A stretch of 64,000 bases of DNA from Selaginella moellendorffii. Taxonomy: Eukaryota; Streptophyta; Lycopodiopsida; Selaginellales; Selaginellaceae. Positions 61,229 through 64,000 of this stretch are shown here, piece by piece. Within the stretch, counting starts at the first letter, position 1, and each line of letters begins with the position of its first letter. The notes under the pieces are model-generated. The model did no database searches. It was not told the origin of the DNA and saw nothing but the letters and a program-made list of their open reading frames with translations. The DNA lies in NCBI RefSeq assembly GCF_000143415.4, contig NW_003314298.1, positions 1,271,250 to 1,335,249 of the forward strand, given 5' to 3'. The translations under genes were made by a program, and so were the position numbers.

Positions 61229-64000
61229 CACACTCCCCCCCTAGGGAAGATCGATGTCCTCGTCAATATATACTCGAGTCTAGACCACTACCAAGGAAAC
61301 AACTCCAGAAAAAGTTCATGATGATCACACTATGTAAGAAATGCACCAACTTAAATGAGTTAGGAGGCAACCTCTTTGTCTAACGCAGATGCGCTACCAA
61401 CTCATACACCTTCCAGCCGTCGCCAACAAGGAAATGACCAACGAAGTTAGCCACCCTTGCTGCTCTGGGAGTCACCCAGCTTACAAAAGTGTGATACGCC
61501 CCTTAGGGACATAGAGAGAGAAGCTAGAGGCCCTAACCCTCATGAGCAAAGAAACCAAACCCGTCGGTAAGGTTTAGATAGACTACTATAAATAGGTAGT
61601 TAGAGTTGTTTACACGGTCATGCCCTTTTAACAGAATAAGGAACATCGACAAAGAAGCAAGTTTTGTGACCAATCGATAGTAGCTACCCTATGACTAAAG
61701 ATTTCACCATACACATGAAGTGCTAAAGTCAGGCTGCTTATACTGGCCCAAACTCAAAGATCAATAGATGGACAATATCAAAGTCATAGACAATGATATC
61801 TTAGAGACTTAATTATCAATGATTAAATCTTATATTAGAACACAAAAGTATTCCAAGTAAATTATCATCCGATAACCAGAATTAGAATATAGGAACCATC
61901 AAGATCACTATAGTTGGAAAACATAGAATTCACCATCTAACAAAATTCAATAGCCAATGTATCATTAAGAACACTCAATGATAAAACTTAACTACCAAAG
62001 ATGGCAGACAGTATGCCAAACAACTTACTAAAGATAACTCAAAGAACACAAAGTATCATTGATTGGCAAACAAAATGCTCGCGAATGTATCACCTGAAGG
62101 AAATAACATCCTAATCTATCAGAACTAACTCGAGCAACAATCAACAAAACAGAATAAATGTGGTAAGACCAACAAACACTTAGTCATGCCAACCATTCTA
62201 GTAGCCAATTTGAATAGATCCTGGTCAATAATACGAAAGAACCCAAATTTCTTTAGCAAGTGTCAGCAACATCCTACTAATATCTCAAACCCAAGAGACT
62301 AATCCAAAACAAACCACAAAGAACATGTCGTATTGCAAAAAGCTATAAGCCATCAAAGAGAACAATTAACCATCATGAAAGATCATTAATCATCCTATCA
62401 AAAAGAGATATGTAGAATCATTGTCTAAGAAGGAATCCACCATCCCAAAGAATAACAAATCATTCTAAATCAACAATAATCAAGCAAAACTTTTGACAAG
62501 GATAATCAATTATCCTAGATGATAGTCAATCATCACCAATGATTGCTAAATGCAAGTATTAACTTCAACATGGAAGCTCATGAGCCAAAATGCCTTCCCC
62601 AATAACTTCTAACGAATGAAACAATGAGCGCAAAACTCAAGGAACCAAAAGCTCGAAGAAGCCTATAGCTAAGTCTTGCTTAACAATGATCACAAGTCTT
62701 GCACGAACTAACTTCAATGCTAAAGAAGAAATCATGGTATAACTCACAACATCTTATTCAACATATCCATAAGCTAAACTTCATAATGCGAAAGCTAATG
62801 AAGAGCATGTTTGCATCAATCCAAAAGCTAAACATAACGAAGTTATGCTCAACAAGTGATCACTAAACGATCCTTCATGAATCCATCTATAGCAAGACGT
62901 AACTCACTTCATCACAAGCACAAAAAGAACTATCAATGATTGATATATCCCAAACTTGCCACTTAGTTCGTTTGAACATCAACATAGTTGCTAACTAGCA
63001 ATGCACGAAATGCCAATAGCACAAAGCTATAGCCAAATCATCAACACTATCTTCATCGAGACTAATGAAACTCAATATCAATCTTATAGAAAGACAGGAA
63101 TTTGCAATAGATGGCAATGTAGAAATAGGGAAATCAAAAAAAGTATATGTGCTCAAATCTTGGAAAATAGGGGATTTTTTATCTTAAAATACTTTGGCCA
63201 CCATGATATAAGCAAAAGATTTACACTACTCAACCTCCTCAACAACATTTGAGACAGGAAAATCAATAATAATGTTTATACTCTCAAGAGAATACATAAA
63301 TTCTTCAATAGCAATGGTAAAACAAAGGCTTTCAATAACACTAACAAGTGGGGACACAATCTGAAATTTTAGCTAAAGTGACTCAACCCTTGGAATATAG
63401 GAATACTCAACACTAGAATTGATCAAAGACTTTACCAATGAAACAAAAGTAAGATTCTCAACTTCATACACATACTCAACATTTAAATTAGTATGAGAAG
63501 GATATATAATACTCGATTCAAACTGGATTAAGAATGAGAATCATAAGAGTCACAAATGATCAACATGCCAAGAGAAAAAGAAAAACACTACAAATGAGGA
63601 AAAAACACTAAAAGTATGAAAAGGTAACTTAGGCCAAAAAATAAGGAAAGGTTGGGAAAGAGCATAAGGTAAAGAAAGAGGATCAAATGGCAAATTAAAG
63701 GATTGACACCTACCCTATAAAATCTCCAACTTATCTCCATAGTTATCTCTATAATAATTAAATTCCTCATCACAATTTAGAATCCATTCGAGCTCATAAA
63801 CATTATCTTCCCATAAATTCAATTCTCAAACATTCTTCAAGAACCTAACTATATCATCCATAGCTCACCAATTAATGTCATGACCACGCTCCATATTAAC
63901 AGGAGATGGTAGAACACCAAGATTAAAACAAGCTGTGTAATTACATCCCATGGAACTTGGAGACACCAACACACCAAGAATGGTTGCAACACTAATATGA
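61229..64000 (-). mobile_element. interior of the LTR-E element, running off the window
   Basis: Starts with the polypurine tract (about 61229-61245). The last about 400 bp (63600-64000) match 15681-16100. Between them lies AT-rich sequence with many short ATCAT/ATGAT-type motifs and no retroviral domain that I can read. The frame at 63001-63252 has no recognisable features. It may be the non-coding 3' part of a large element. Confidence 0.45.

Noticed and set aside
61365-61425. tRNA-like sequence (reverse AGTTGGTAGCGCATCTGC)
   Set aside because: It resembles a D-arm, but I could not close an anticodon stem or find a T-arm, so it is not called.
1-64000. CRISPR array, prokaryotic operon or phage system
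   Set aside because: Spliced introns, plant gene families and LTR elements show nuclear plant DNA. The tandem repeats present are LTR minisatellites and local duplications without spacer structure.

Overview
The window looks like nuclear DNA of a land plant. It carries a P-class PPR protein, a CHX cation/proton exchanger, a QUIRKY-like MCTP, an acyl-ACP desaturase copy and a plant-like tRNA-Tyr relic. Host introns are short (64-133 bp for most, 357 bp and 616 bp at the extremes), genes are GC-rich, and they sit between AT-rich retrotransposon blocks. This fits a lycophyte such as Selaginella, but that assignment is inference. A run of exactly 100 N (54734-54833) marks a scaffold gap.

Layout. 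1-3.3 kb: the 3' end of a SWIM zinc-finger gene, an AT-rich B-lectin-like gene and a decayed tandem copy of it. 3.5-16.5 kb: nested LTR debris made of a roughly 1.6 kb LTR family related to a chromovirus (here 'LTR-D'), a roughly 1.1 kb LTR family ('LTR-E') and a TRIM family with 195 bp LTRs. 16.5-18.8 kb: a lectin fragment fused to a decayed Gypsy copy. 19.1-30.2 kb: a nearly intact Gypsy element with 174 bp LTRs, split in its reverse transcriptase by a 6.1 kb chromovirus (minus strand) with an exact AAGCG target duplication. 30.5-44 kb: host genes (PPR, CHX, MCTP and an unrecognised gene). 43.9-51 kb: broken copies (MCTP, XPB helicase, acyl-ACP desaturase) and a tandem pair of FCP1/SCP-like genes. 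51-64 kb: a second LTR island with insertions nested three deep.

The most unusual points are these. (1) The chromovirus integrase/chromodomain reading frame is broken by two segments that look like spliceosomal introns (46 and 52 bp). Removing them restores the frame exactly, and the catalytic Glu of integrase lies behind the first. (2) A TRIM family has two complete copies and three solo LTRs, several with perfect 5 bp target duplications, and a paralogous empty site inside the same window. (3) An acyl-ACP desaturase gene is disrupted by a 568 bp terminal-inverted-repeat element with a 9 bp target duplication. (4) An inverted MCTP copy has decayed mainly by many short deletions and has a fold-back junction. 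(5) Tandem FCP1-like genes lie only 47 nt apart and have altered DxDx(T/V) motifs. (6) An AT-rich lectin family is present as one intact gene and two partial copies.

All homology calls rest on reading motifs by eye. No search was run.
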